A stretch of DNA of 64,000 bases from Lethocerus indicus (GCA_019843655.1 JACDQD010000005.1:8025575-8089574); one strand, 5' to 3'; counted from the stretch's first letter, positions 12,116 to 24,682 are shown. A program made the numbers and translations. Notes: a model not told the origin generated them from the letters alone.

Positions 12116-12370
12116 ATCGGTGAAACTCTGAAAAGTCCTATTGCAGAGCGTCTAGATCTGAGAGTTTTTACGCCTAAACGAGATCTCCGCTTCATCGTAA
12201 AGCATGTGATCCCATACAGAAACTATTTCATACTTAGTAAGCACTCTTCCTCCGGAAAACCCGACATTTTCATTCCCAATAATTATGGACACACATATAT
12301 CATAACTTCGTCATAAAAACTTGGTTAAGCGCTCGATTTCGAAAATCGCGATCATGAAATCAATGGGATT

Positions 12371-12457
12371 TCATGGACCCACACCAAAAAAACGTTAACC
12401 GATTTCTATGTTCCCCACTTCATGTGATTTTCAAGCCCTAGCCCTACATGGGGACAA
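12371..12457 (+). repeat. repeat C, copy 1
   Basis: Shares an exact 15-base word, TTCATGTGATTTTCA, with 45620-45634, and also GGACCCA upstream and CCTAGC-CTAC-TG-GA-ACA downstream. The similarity extends over about 60-85 bases, too long to be chance. Probably two copies of an old dispersed element. Confidence 0.55.
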
Positions 12458-14178
12458 ATTTCGCATAGGACAAAAAAACTAGGCCGGATAAGCCCGCGCT
12501 TCTCCCTCCGGCAACAATAAGGTTAATTGCAGGCTGCAGGGGTTGCTGGAGGCCCGGTGATGGACAACCTAATGCCATTATACGCTTGCCAGTTCGGCAT
12601 TTATATTTTTTTTCATTCCAGAATACACCTTTTTATAGACAACAAAGCATGGGGGGAGGATTATCCTACCGGGTAAACAAGGGGAGAACGCATCACTTTG
12701 GAAGAGAACCCCCAAATGAAAAGCCATGATCAGAACCCCAGTAAAGCGATTGGAAGTACACATGAATAGAATTTCCCGGATTGCGAACAATTTAATGTTA
12801 TTTGTCTTTTATCGCAGTCAATTTTTACTGGAAATTACAATTTAAACACAAAAAAGTATTTGTTGGAATTTGGTGAAATTATTTGTTTTATATATATTGC
12901 CAGTTATGAAGAAAGTAAAAAAGAAGAACTCGGTAAAAATCGTTATTTATAACATAAACATGAATATTCAAAATTATCCCCATTCCTCTAAATGAACCGA
13001 GCTGAAGACCTTATAAGTACACCAAGGAACTACTTTTACGTCCATCTTAAACATGGCATGCATATATAAAATATAGGCAAAATATTTTTTTTCAATCCAA
13101 TAAAAATCAAATCTAAAACGCGACTTGTGTTTCTCCAAGGCCCTGAATATTTCCGTTTTATTTCCTCGGCCTTTTATAAAAATTCGTTTGTCGGCCAGCT
13201 TTATTCGGGCGTTGCTCGACTACGGGTGTGGGAAAAAACGAGTGTTTGTTCTTCAAAAACGAGCCGAGAAGAAAAAACAAGAATTCGATAAAACGAAGAA
13301 TAATAAACCCCGGAAAGAGAATAACAATGAGATTCGGCATAAAAACCGGGAACGGACCTGGAGGGGCGCCGAATCGAACCTAAACAAAAGTCCGAAGTTA
13401 ATTGACCTCGCTCAATTTAGCTCCCATTTCTTTTTTCAGTTCGCTACTTGGCCTAGTCAAATTGGAAATTTTTTAGGAATAATTTTGTAGAAGAAAATAT
13501 ATAGGTGTATATAATTCAACAAACTTGAACAGAAATACAAACTCCTTGCTAGTTAAAATTAAGAGTGGCGTGTTCTCAGTTGTACTAATGCCTGCCTGTA
13601 CGCGGACATAAGACGAGGAGGATGATATTACTTTAACATTTCATTTATTTTGCCGAGAAATTCAAGACTGAGATTAAGGGAGGCCCACCGGTGCGAGAGG
13701 TGCGCGAGAGGCGAGGTAAGCTTACTTAGAGGGCGGGGTGCTTAAAACTTGAGCAGGTTGAATAGAAGCGAAGCCGTGAGACAAGCCCCCACTGGCTCTA
13801 ATCCTGCGACACGGGTTCAAATAAGCTCCAGAGATCTGTCCTTTGATGTAAGATTTTCACCCCTTTCCCGGCCTAGAAAACGCCTTTCATTAGACGCCAT
13901 CCCTCGTCGCCCGGCCCATTGCCATCGGACCGCTCCTCTCTCAAGACCTTCTACTCAGAGACCAGACTTAGAGTAAAATTAGGATAGCGAACCAAGTCCT
14001 GACATCTGACGGTACAGGATGGGGTTAGTCAGAAGGGATGCTTCGTACATGCATTATCATTTAATAAACTTGCTTAATTTACTCTTATTTTGTATTGCAC
14101 CGAAATAATGCAATGTTTTGATCAAGGTTTAATGGGATTCTTTCCTCGGAAAACTATGAAAAGTACGAAGATTTGCAA

Positions 14179-14230
14179 AAATGAGCCCACGATAAAAAAT
14201 AAATAAATTAGTTCGGAACATACAATAAAT
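14179..14230 (+). repeat. interspersed repeat family A, copy 7 (5' half)
   Basis: AAAATGAGCCCACGAT is followed by AAATAAATTAGTTCGGAA. The right half of the family (GTCGCCAGGCAG onward) is absent downstream. It appears truncated or decayed. Confidence 0.6.
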
Positions 14231-15203
14231 AGTATGCCGGGACGTTTCGGAAGTTATTTGTTCAGGGCTAAATTTTAATGGAGTGGCAAGGTAGTATAAA
14301 TATATAACCTAAACATTTATGATATCCACTCAGAACAAATGACTTGAAAGCATTTTGGAACAGTATATTTTGCCGGGTATGAATGACGATGGATCGAAAG
14401 TAAATACCGAGTCACGTGCAGTCATGCGATCAGAATTTATTGTTCGCCATAAGTTTTGGCCTAAGTGAAGAGAAGCTTTCACAATAGTAACGACCTTAAT
14501 ACTACCCCAAAAGTAATGTATAGACTTTTAACGTTACAAATAAAAATATGAATAAACCACCAATGCAATAAAAATAAATTGAGCGACATTAATGCGATCT
14601 AATACAAAGAAGCCCTTGTTCTAATTTTCTAATACTATGCCAGAAAAGTTCCGAATCTAGCCTGGATGTTCTGAAAGGAACACAACAGAATCGAAACTGA
14701 GTTTCCCCGTTTAATATATTATTGAATTCCGGCCCATTATTTATCCTCGCGCTTTAAGCATTGACCGGATGAATGGCGCATGTGCCCTTGGCATTTGACC
14801 CCTTCGAATTCATCGCCCATCGATACACCCATTTGCCGCGGTAAAGCATTCATATGTCCATGCATTATTGAACAAAATATCGTACATACGTCATGAAAAT
14901 GTATCAGACCTCAATTCGTTTATTTGTCATTATTTTTCGGCCACTTTTAAGCGTACAAACGTCCATATATACGTTATGACTTAGATGTACTAAGATATTT
15001 AGGGACCCCAATTACCGAGGACTTCAAAAACAACTCCCGCATAGTCACTTCCGGTATCTCTTGGATTGGAGATTCTAGAGAATAACCTACTGGAGGATGA
15101 GGGTACATGGGTGTGTACCGATTTTTAAATTGAAGGGGCCCTGTATCGTGTATCCAGCGTGAGGGCCATGATTTACGCTGCACTGGCCCCCGGGGCTTCG
15201 GAG

Positions 15204-15230
15204 CTCTCTCTCTCTCTCTCTCTCTCTCTC
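15204..15230. repeat. (CT)n microsatellite
   Basis: About 13 CT units. It generates a Ser-Leu run in one frame and an Arg-Glu run on the other strand. A CA-rich patch follows at about 15.28 kb. Confidence 0.9.
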
Positions 15231-16509
15231 CCAGTTGCGTCAGTCTCCGAGCTCCTCCCGTCTCCGAACAAGACGCGCGCACACACACACGCACACTCGG
15301 TTATTTTCGGTTTCTATTTGAATTTCAAATTTTCTCTCGCGTCCAATCTAAATTATATAGGGCCGGCCCTCCCTGGAGACGGGGGTAATATTTTCACATT
15401 TTGGACATTCGGGCCGAGACCCAGAACTGTCCGCGTCGGGCGTGTTGCGCCATCCGTCGGGGGCCGCTTTCTGGTCAGCCTCAATTATACCGACAGTGGA
15501 AATATCCCTACATCGTTCAGCCCCTTTGTGTGGCTCGAATTCCCCCACGAGAAGGAATTTATCGTGAAATGTTTACAGCGCGTAAATTATTGGTTGGACG
15601 TCCGTTTAAGATGGACCGGGAGAGTTTGGTATACCACCCATTAGGGACGTTATTATGAAGGATTTGACTCGCATAGTTGGTGCATTGGTAGACCGTTTTA
15701 AGCATAACGTCATCGTCGGTGCAGCGGCTTGTTAAGGAAGAAACCGGTCAAGAAGAAATCAACGAGTGAAAAGTCCTGTCTTCTTTCAAAATTAAATCAT
15801 ATTACCTGAGACTATTTGGATAGAAAATAATTGCGAATAAATGTCTCATATTTTATTAATCTGCTTTCTTTTTTAAATAAAATAATTTTTAAATTACAGC
15901 GTTAATTGGTAAATTAAATATCAACGAGGTATTCATTTAAAAGCCCTCTCTTCAAATAGCGTTGAAGCCGATGTTTGCTGCTTTGTTGGTTCAGGCCGAT
16001 CGATTATCGATTGTTGTTGCCTTCCTCTTCCACCACTTCCCGGCCTTCTGTTCGACAATAAATGATCGCTGTCTCTCTTTAAACGTTTGCATGATGAGAC
16101 GCCGGCTGAAATACGGCACCGGATCATGACACAGTGCGACCTCGCTCGAACGCTCCCCGTTCAGGCTCACAGAAAGAGTTTGAGAATCGAACCAATGTTG
16201 TAATTTTGACCTGTTTTCGTTTCCTTTCTTTTTTAAATAGGGCTAGAGAAAGCCCCTTGAGGACTGCCCTTATGATACACCCGCTTTGCCGATTTACTAG
16301 AAAGAACCCATCACCGCAGTCGTGTACGTGTTAGTGAATTCACTTTATTTTTTACCGATAATCTTTCAATAAATATATAGTTTCGTAGTAGAAGCGTGAT
16401 CGAAACCATAAAAAATGTCTATACTCGGATATATTTTGTAATTCGGAACAATACGACTGCTGCAAAATTCAATATTATGAGTTATATGAGTCAAGAAAAC
16501 TGGAGGCAG

Positions 16510-16585
16510 CCTTTAATTAGAGCCCAGATAAGAATAAGTAGTTCTGCTTTAACTGACTGAACCAGGTTCGAATCCTAATTAGAGA
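16510..16585 (+). pseudogene. tRNA-like segment or tRNA-derived SINE head
   Basis: A perfect RNA polymerase III B box, GGTTCGAATCC, lies at 16565-16575. A 76-nt segment around it can be laid out like a tRNA. CCTTTAA (16510-16516) pairs 6 of 7 with TTAGAGA (16579-16585). TAGTT (16539-16543) pairs with AACTG (16551-16555, one G-T) around a 7-base loop CTGCTTT, which has T at position 33 and anticodon GCT. The T stem pairs only 3 of 5 and no proper D arm or A box is seen. A functional tRNA is unlikely; a decayed tRNA or SINE head is the better reading. Confidence 0.3.
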
Positions 16586-16680
16586 ATGTTCAGAAAATTA
16601 TTGAAAATATAACGACGCTTCTGATACAGAAAAAAGGCAAGGAATGACAAGGAATCTATTGGCTTAAAAGACTAAAGGGG

Positions 16681-16690
16681 TTGACGTCAA
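16681..16690. promoter_or_regulatory. palindromic CRE-type site
   Basis: TTGACGTCAA is a 10-bp palindrome containing the full cAMP-response element TGACGTCA. The match is exact, but one isolated site is weak evidence for regulation. Confidence 0.25.
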
Positions 16691-19000
16691 AAATAATTAA
16701 ACTGATAGATTCATTGGAATCAACAGTATTAAAACAACAGCTGTGTACCCCCCTGCTTCTTGAATGACTCGTACAACTAAAACTTTAACTAAGATTAATA
16801 CTAGTATTCTTCTTAATTGCCTGTTCCTTTTGAAAGACCGTTGTGGCATCAGAACAACAGAAGCTCTGTTCTTCTTTTAGCCCACGGTAATTTACCTCCT
16901 ACTACCAGATATACAGTCGGGATCCGGAAAAGGTAAATTTCACCGGCCGTGTAACGGAAACGGGGTCGACGAGAGCCCCACCCCTCGACTACCATCAAAC
17001 AAGCTCGTTAACTCGGCTAATCGGCTAATGGGGGAGGCATCGACAACGGGCCCCCATTGTTCCTACACGAAGGAACAAGAAGGGGATCACCGCGGAGTCA
17101 GAACACTGCCGATAGGTTAGCAACAGAGCAGGCGCGAACATTTCTATCTAACCTTTCGGAGGTGTGCCCGCCCGTAAAAATACAGGTCTAATATTAGACC
17201 TACTCAGACACACACACCGATAGCTCTGGGTGTCGGTAAACAATTTAACCACCACAGCCGGCGTTTTATTTACAACCTGTGGAAGATCCGTTTTTAACTC
17301 GCCCAGTCTGACTATACGGGGAATAAAAAATGTACACATCAATTACCGTACGTACTATTATATTTCACTCAAAAAATTAGAAAATGGTGTAGATTACAGG
17401 ATTATAGGAACTGAAATCCTCAGAAGGAGGTACAGGGGGGAGACGAAAAAAGTGAATTATGACGTTCAATACCCTTCCAAAACGATTGTTTCATCATATA
17501 AATTCAAATTGTAAGTTATAATAAATTATTTACAAATGTATAAATGCAATGATAGTTAAAAAAATAATTCGTCTAATATTTAAATGACAGGACCCAGCTG
17601 GGTTTTGAATTATGGGAACAAAGCCCTACTTCACGGGGTTGATCAGGGCGAGGCCCCATTTTATTTTTCTTCAGTTTTTCCTGGAACCGCATAACAAAAG
17701 TGGTTGACTAATTGTCAATTGGCGAGTTAACAACAGCCTTAAGTACAAAATTCCGGTCATTAAGCGGCCGAAAATGATTGTAATTTGTGCCCCCGCCACC
17801 CCTATACTTAGTTGGCCTCGTAAACAGCCCCTTCGCATGAAACCGCCCCAAATACCACCACTGGGTAAGTTTTTTTTCTACCATCCAGAATATGAGATCG
17901 AGATAATTTCGAAACCCTTACCTTTCGTATTTTTATTACTTGAAACCAAACCCCCGCCACAATCACCTCCGTAAATCATCGAAACGGTTGTTTAGCGTTG
18001 AACCTTGTTATTAAATGGAATTTTCAACACCGCAAAGTGATGATTTAATTCGACGCACAGTAACAATACGGAGTTTTTCTTATTAAGTATTTAGGTACTG
18101 ACGATAGACCAAAACGGTTGGAGATGCACTGACAATAATATCTTTGATAATCACACAAACCCTCGCAACCCATCCCCACCCCGTAGAACACTTTAAACGT
18201 GAAAATTAAATTCCTTTATTGCAATTATTATATGTTATACTGTTCAACATGGAACACTGAGGAAACCTATCGGAGCAACGTCCAAACTATTCGCACTCCG
18301 TGAAAATACAGGCACTTATATATGAAATCCCTTCTGGCCTCACTATGACATCTGGCAAGACAGAGTTATGAAACATTATCACTATTATTACAGAGTGTCG
18401 CTATTAAGTCCCTAACGGCCGTTGCCTTTTAATTTATTTTCTGCCAGGCGGATTAAATAAATCGAATTTCGATTGCAAAAACTGAAAATAATTGACGAGG
18501 ACTGTAATTAAATAATCCAGTCTCTGAAGGCGGAGGTTTTTCAGAGAGCTTGAAAAATAAGACTTCACAAGCCGGTCTCCAGGCAAATGGTGCTGAATTG
18601 ACGGGTTGTTTAGGCGACCGGGTAAAAAAAATGAAACAAAACGAGGAAGTATGAAAATAAGCAAAAACTATCGGGTTTTGAAAATTTATCGGCTATAAAT
18701 CCAGCGGTCGGACGTCGGACAACCGTGGATTACCGAAGCTGGAGCTGTGGCCGGGGCCTCGTTGCCTTTGAGCAGTCTTTGAGTTATGAGAGCCCCATAT
18801 TATTTGCCCGGCCTGCCTCCACAATACTGGGGGCCCCCTTATACGATCCTACAGTTACTGCACGCCGCCGACATTATTACACTCCTCTTCAGACGGGCTA
18901 CGTCTCAATTTTCTAGACTATGAACTCTGAAACCTGCAAAACTTGTCGGACACGCTCAACTTAAATGTTGACTCCTTTATCCAGCCGATGGAGTTATCAG
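16690..19000. other. non-coding stretch
   Basis: No gene is recognisable. Frames at 17230-17514 and 17774-17974 end near GTAAGT donor-like words but resemble no known protein. CGGCTAATCGGCTAAT near 17.02 kb is an 8-bp unit repeated twice. The rest is featureless. Confidence 0.55.
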
Positions 19001-19004
19001 GCTT

Positions 19005-19088
19005 AATACTTTCTTCGTCATCCTCCCACTTCTTCTACAGTCTAAATAGTACATGAACTAAAAATAATAAGAATAGAAGTAGTTAAAT
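19005..19088 (+). repeat. tandem duplication E, copy 1
   Basis: CTTCTTCTACAG (19029-19040) is followed by TCTAAATA, GAACTA, AAATAA and AATAGAA. The same words recur in order 125 bases downstream, where CTTCTTCTACAG starts at 19154. Upstream sequence (TTCTTCGTCATCCTCC) is also alike. The copies are clearly diverged, so the duplication is old. Confidence 0.65.
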
Positions 19089-19127
19089 CCAACCGCCAGA
19101 ATTATAATAGCTTTTTATTCTTCATTT

Positions 19128-19213
19128 ATCCTCCTCGTCCTTCATTACGTAACCTTCTTCTACAGCCTAAACATTTTAGGAACTACAAATAACGGAATAG
19201 AAACTGCTCAAAT
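19128..19213 (+). repeat. tandem duplication E, copy 2
   Basis: CTTCTTCTACAG (19154-19165), CCTAAACA, GGAACTA, CAAATAA and GGAATAGAAA match copy 1 in order. The second copy runs into an open frame at 19212-19448 that I do not recognise. Confidence 0.65.
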
Positions 19214-20135
19214 GGAAAATCGAGAGATTCTTCATCAGCAATCTGACAGAATTACTTCAAAGCGCTGGAATATAGCCGAGATGTGTGAATACATCACATA
19301 TGAGCCAACACGGAGTCGTGCAGTAGTGACGTGCAATTTTCTCAAGTTAACTAATTATTATCAATTCAAATTCCGTACGCACTTTAATTCCCGATATCAT
19401 CGTACTTTTTTGTATGATGCACGAATGAATGAAAACGAACTTACATAAGGTGATTCACCTATGCAAGTGTTCCCCCCCTTCCGTTCTATTTTCTCTCTCG
19501 CAAGTCATTCTATATTTAGACTAGGCGTATGGCTTCAGATTGCATTGGTCATCTGGATGACACCGGTCGCGAAATTGTGTCCACTCGATTTTCCAAATGG
19601 CCAATCGAACATTATTAACAGACCTCCGCTGAATGAAAAGGGAGAAATTCTTTTGGAGGCAAAAAACTGTTTGTATTGGCTTTCAGAGAATAGCATTTTT
19701 GGAGTTGCAAAAGTGGCGTTTTATCATTGTTTTTAAAAGATTGATACCTTTCCCTTTCCTCTCGTGGCCATACTTCATATTCGAGATTTAAAAAAAAATA
19801 TTTACATTCAATGAAGTGTAAAACATGTCCCACGATGTCTAACACTTTTGCCGTCCGACTGAGCGTAAAATTGCGAGAGCCCAAAGCACGCTACCTTGTA
19901 ATAAGTTGGAAATAAAAATTGACCACATTTGTTGGTGAAGCCCTTCAAAAAGTCTCTATCCTATTAGGGATATTCAGGCCAGTAAATCTTGGGCGCCACT
20001 TTGTGTACACTCGGAATGGCAAACGCAAGCTCTTTACATGATAGAGCGCGTCGACCTTACTTATGTCAGCAGCCACAAGTGACGCCACCACTATTAAGGT
20101 ACCCGTAGAAACGAGCTGCGATTATGATTAACGAG

Positions 20136-20164
20136 TAAGTATTTACTTACTTACTAAATACTTA
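20136..20164. repeat. inverted repeat, 10-bp perfect arms
   Basis: TAAGTATTTA (20136-20145) and its exact reverse complement TAAATACTTA (20155-20164) flank CTTACTTAC. The spacer itself repeats CTTA. Confidence 0.6.
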
Positions 20165-20532
20165 AAAAGTATTTCAGAGAATATTGTAAGGAGAAATGAG
20201 AAAATGACCCCAAGTAACATAATAGATAAATTGTGTATCGTCCCCTTTATCATACCAGTGCATACAATTACTCAAATGCCGGAGGAAAACGGAATTGGAT
20301 GGGAAATGGAAAAGTGTTTTTACTGTGCTAGTGAGTGACACCTCACATACCTCACATTAAAAAATTGAAATTTTTTTTTCATCGTACAGGATACCCGTTA
20401 CATTTTGTTAGTTCCTAATAGACCGTACATATATATATATTTGAGATTAATTGGATAAAAACACGAGAGGTGCAACAAAACTGTTTTACATGAATGGGCG
20501 GGGCTAATAATTAACAACTACAATTGAAGCAA

Positions 20533-20600
20533 CGTCATATATGAAGTAAACGTCATATATGTAGTATATACTATATACATATGTAGTATACACTATAATT
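20533..20600. repeat. ATATG-rich minisatellite
   Basis: Two adjacent 18-base units, at 20533-20550 and 20551-20568, match at 16 of 18 positions and begin CGTCATATATG. Two looser TATGTAGTATA-type units follow. It is a short degenerate tandem array. Confidence 0.6.
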
Positions 20601-20732
20601 CTGTACATATTAAAATAGCAGCTCATATATCGAGGAGTATACAACCGGTTATTATACAACGAGCCCCCCACCCCACCCCAAGTGTATAAAATTCTGTACT
20701 ATGATACCCTCAGAAGTGCAGACTCAAGTGTA

Positions 20733-20767
20733 TACAGTGTACGCGAGAGTGTGAGTGTGACACTGTA
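20733..20767. repeat. hairpin, 8-bp arms
   Basis: TACAGTGT (20733-20740) and ACACTGTA (20760-20767) are exact reverse complements around a 19-base GT-rich loop. AAGTGTATA also occurs twice just upstream. Confidence 0.45.
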
Positions 20768-22680
20768 CGGCATCGGGGGTTTTAAAGGTAATCTTTCACT
20801 CGTTACAGTTTTAAGGCTAGGAGGGGAAAAATACGAACGTACGCAAACGTAGAAACAGCCGCGATATATGCATTTCGTATGTATTATGTATGTAAAGAAA
20901 ATATCAAATTCATTTGTCAGAATAAAGATTATAAATTGCTGCTAGATTTAGATGATAGGAAGACACCAGATCAAGACCTGTCCCCAGAGAGATAATTTTT
21001 TGAAGGACTTAGAATCGATTTTATCTCTAAATCTAGAACAGAGGTTCTGAAACTGTACCTGTGTAACTGAATATGTAAACTGAAATGACAAATTTCGATT
21101 TTATCTAATATTTTTCTTTTCGATTATTTTGCAGCCTTCAAATTCTACTTTTAAGAAGGAATGTATTAAATTTCCGATTTCCTTTCCATCAAAAAACCAA
21201 GGGTTTGGTTGTTGTTATAATTGTTAATGAGTCTAAATGCTGAATACGATGTTATGTCTATTATTCTAGTTCTACGGCCATGTTAGTGCAAGGGTCCACC
21301 AGAATAGAACGGCTCGAGCTCGAAAAGTTTCAGAGCTGCTCTAGTTGGTATGTTGTGTCATTTATTGTAATGAGTCATATGGTTAGAACGGTTCCACGTA
21401 ATGACCTTCCGGAACCTGGGTGAAGTCACTCAACTGGGTGGACCAGATTTCGGCCCTTAAAGGAACGGGATGGTCGGGAGCCGCCCGGTAACGACTTTAT
21501 CCTTCCTATTAACCTCCACCGCCCTGTAAACAACCCTCCTCAATTTCACCCCATCCCCATAACCAGATTAGACGCGCAAAACGCGACTGCCGTCTGTCAG
21601 AGTTCCAGGACTCCCCTCCCCCCGCCCCTCACACAATGCCTTTGAAGTGCCGCATTTGCCGGCATACGCCGTGCACTTTGGCCACGAGAGCCCTCGCAAG
21701 GGCCACCGGCTCGCTTTAACGACGAACTCATCTCGTTACACGAGGATTGCATCCGGAGTCCGAAAATGTACCTCTACCCTCTTCTAAGGAGTATCACCAG
21801 TGACTTGTAATTTGTAATGCACTTATGGTTTAAGCAGATTTTATAAGAAGCGCTTGTGGATTTATACCCTTATTACAATTTTATGTACAAACGAAATGAA
21901 AGAAACAATAATCTTTTCAGAAAATCCCGAGGCCGTCTTACTACCGGATTAATATCTAAGGGTGGTTTCTACTTTCAAAGTCCCTTTGATTATCATCAAA
22001 ACCACACTAAGTGACAATATACAAAAAAAATTGTAGTGGTTACTAAAATAAAAGAAAAAGTGACTAATTTCTAAGAAAACAATTGTCTTACCTTCTGCAA
22101 ACATATCATGCTCTGAATATTGACCAATAAAAACTAGACTGGTTCACTTCAGTGGTACATACCTGGAACAGATAATATTAAAATTAGTACCTGATATTAT
22201 AGTTATAAAAAAAAACTGAGATACCTGTTCAACCACTAGGGTGGTGAATGACTCTTGGGAGTCGTACATGATGGGTTGGACTCATAAATTTGTATTTGAA
22301 CAAAATATCAACATTTCTAGATAGTTTCAAGACAATAATTTGTATTGTCGTGAATTTATATTGTACGAAAATTGCAAGAGGACTTGGATCTAGTAAATGT
22401 TTAATGGTGGACTTGACTATCGGCCAGGTGAGGTGGGGTCTATGGAAGACATCCTGACTCGCAAGGTCGGGACGGTTACTTTTTGTCGGTGGCCGACCAT
22501 ATCATCGCACCTTATTCCCCTCCCGGCTCCTCCACATCCTATTACATTATTCACCGGTACTCGGCTCTTTGTCCGCCGCGGCCGCACCAATCAAAATCCG
22601 GCTTTGATCAGGACCTGAACCAATTACCGGAAGGACCCCTCTTCCTCTAGGCGTAGGTAACGCGAGGAGCACGCGCTGAC

Positions 22681-22690
22681 CGCGCGCGCG
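22681..22690. repeat. (CG)5 tract
   Basis: Ten bases of alternating CG, flanked by other CG-rich sequence. It can adopt Z-DNA; that this occurs is inference. Confidence 0.6.
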
Positions 22691-23782
22691 TAACACGATA
22701 GGAACTCCAATTAGGAGTGTTAAATTAAAAGTGGAATTCGTCCCATCTCACTCTGCAGTTACGAGTCTTGACGTTTGGGGACGCTACTTACTTCGCCCGA
22801 AGCCGCCGGCCGGTACTTTATTACAGGAGCCACATCCCACATATCCCGTGTTTACGAGTCCCGGGGCCTTCGTGCCAGAAAATTATCCCCCGAGCCATCC
22901 ACCATTTCTTACCGCTAATATCTCAAAGGGTCCGCTACTATAAACCGTCGGACAAATTATACAACACTGGGATCAAACTCCCGCTTCTCCGGGTAATTAA
23001 TTCGGACAGGAACGTATCCGAATACTAAACTAACCCATGGAATATTATATCTACCAAGTAAAGAATGCTTGCACAGATAAAGAACAGAGAACCACTATGC
23101 TCAATTTATGACAATGTAATAAAGACAATAACCGCAGCTGAGGGCTTGGGGTAAATTAGCCCGTGGGGTAAAAATGAAAATCTCTTATGGTAAGATAAGC
23201 TTAAGAAATATAAATAAAATAGCCCAATTGTGATGTTGCAATTTTTTTAACCTTTCATTCATTGTAAAAACCACCTTTCTACTTGTGTTTTAGAGCTAAC
23301 CCTCTTGTTTGGGCCATAGACTGAGGAGATCTCTGGAAAAGTTGCGTTAAAGCCGCCATGTTGAGGGGGATAATAGATGCTCTTAGAGGAGAGGCTTTCA
23401 ACGAGCACAATACCATTAGTAAAACTGTTTATCGTATGACATTTTCATTAATACTGTCCACTATATATTATTTTCTTAATTTAATTTTTTGATTCCTTAT
23501 TAATACGGGAGGAGGGTTGCAGTATAGTTCGATCGTTGGCATCGAACCCTCAATCAAGTCTTCACCCTTAGTTAGAGCTTCTGGTAAAATGCCCCCAGCC
23601 TGGGGGTCGTGGCCCCATCATTTCTCCGGATAATTAACAGATATGGCCACTTTCCCCTTTTTTTTACTTTTGGCCGTCCAATCCTTTTTTTATCATATCC
23701 CGCTTTCAGGCCCACATCAGGAGGTCAGAAATCGTTCTGGAAAGCGGTCCATAAGTTTTCAAAGGTTTCGTGAGTGCCTGTC

Positions 23783-23808
23783 AGTCCTGTCGGGATAGCG
23801 ACAGGACT
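23783..23808. repeat. strong hairpin, 10-bp perfect stem
   Basis: AGTCCTGTCG (23783-23792) pairs exactly with CGACAGGACT (23799-23808) across the 6-base loop GGATAG and is followed by TTT. It looks like a bacterial terminator or a small structured RNA, but no bacterial context exists here. It is one of the most stable short stems seen in the window. Confidence 0.6.
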
Positions 23809-24657
23809 TTTCAGATAACCGGGAAAAATTACTGGCTCATTTACCGAACCAGACGTTAACGGGGGAGCTCGTACGTCTTGATTAGGCGCGCATCTGACGG
23901 CAATTTTCGACCGCGGGCATTAATTCTCATTAATCCCCGCGGGAACCACACAATAAATGAATGGTGGGGCCTAATTATGGACCAATGGAGTAGGACAGCT
24001 CGACCCCCCCGGGTCGTATATTAAGGATGTCAAACCTCCTCCCCCTTACACGTGTCATAAATCCAAAACTGAGGGGAGAGATGGAATTAAAACAGGATGG
24101 GGAATAGAGGATACGAGCGACTGCTGTTGCTGCGTGCAAAATTGTGAAAAACCGACAAATCAATCCCATCAGGGCCAAAGAATGACATTTTCGAAGGTAA
24201 ATACGGAGATGGGTAGTAGCGCTGAACAGATACTAGATAACGCGCTGGAAAATGGTAATACGCAGTCTACTACTGTAGAGGGCAGTGTCTCATCTCATTT
24301 TCTCTTGAGGTCCTCATACCAAGCAATTGACGGGTTTATTGCTGTTGATGCGACGCCTAATGTCTTTATATTTCTATTGTCACTATTTAGTCCAGAATTG
24401 TTTTTTTTTTATACTAGCCCTCCAGAAGGTTCCCCTCCATGCTGTAATAAAGACAGGCTGTTTACCCAGTAGGCAATTGTTATAGCGAGGTCGGGGGACG
24501 TGTGATTACAATAAAATCCTTTTCGCGTGTTGGTTAACATCCGAGCGCCGGGGCGATCCCGGCGGCCAAATTACCCGGCCCAGACTATGCCCTCGCCACG
24601 ACGCTGAGGAGTTCGTTAACGACTTCGTCAGGCGCCATAACAGTTCCGAGGCTGTAC

Positions 24658-24682
24658 AGAGAGAGAGAGAGAGAGAGAGAGA
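24658..24682. repeat. (AG)n microsatellite
   Basis: About 12 uninterrupted AG units. Confidence 0.95.

Larger units (their letters stand above)
12120..16500. other. non-coding stretch
   Basis: No gene is recognisable. Holds repeat C copy 1 (12371-12457), partial family A copy 7 and a CT microsatellite at 15204-15230. The frame at 15159-15644 (161 codons) begins in the CT repeat and continues into sequence with no known domain. Frames at 13125-13490 and 13749-13976 are likewise unidentified. Confidence 0.55.
19215..22400. other. non-coding stretch with AT-rich repeats
   Basis: No gene is recognisable. Frames at 19212-19448 and 19461-19736 (78 and 91 codons) are unidentified. Contains an inverted repeat at 20136-20164, a minisatellite at 20533-20600, a hairpin at 20733-20767 and C-rich runs near 20.67 and 21.62 kb. 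Confidence 0.55.

Noticed and set aside
13366..13380. Minus-strand GGTTCGATTCG, B-box-like
   Set aside because: T stem does not pair and no cloverleaf fits.
15159..15644. 161-codon open frame
   Set aside because: Begins in a CT repeat, overlaps frames on both strands, and shows no known motif.
23541..23560. Minus-strand GGTTCGATGCC, B-box-like
   Set aside because: No tRNA-like acceptor or anticodon arm could be laid out.
23783..23812. Rho-independent terminator
   Set aside because: The hairpin and T-run look right, but nothing else in the window is bacterial.
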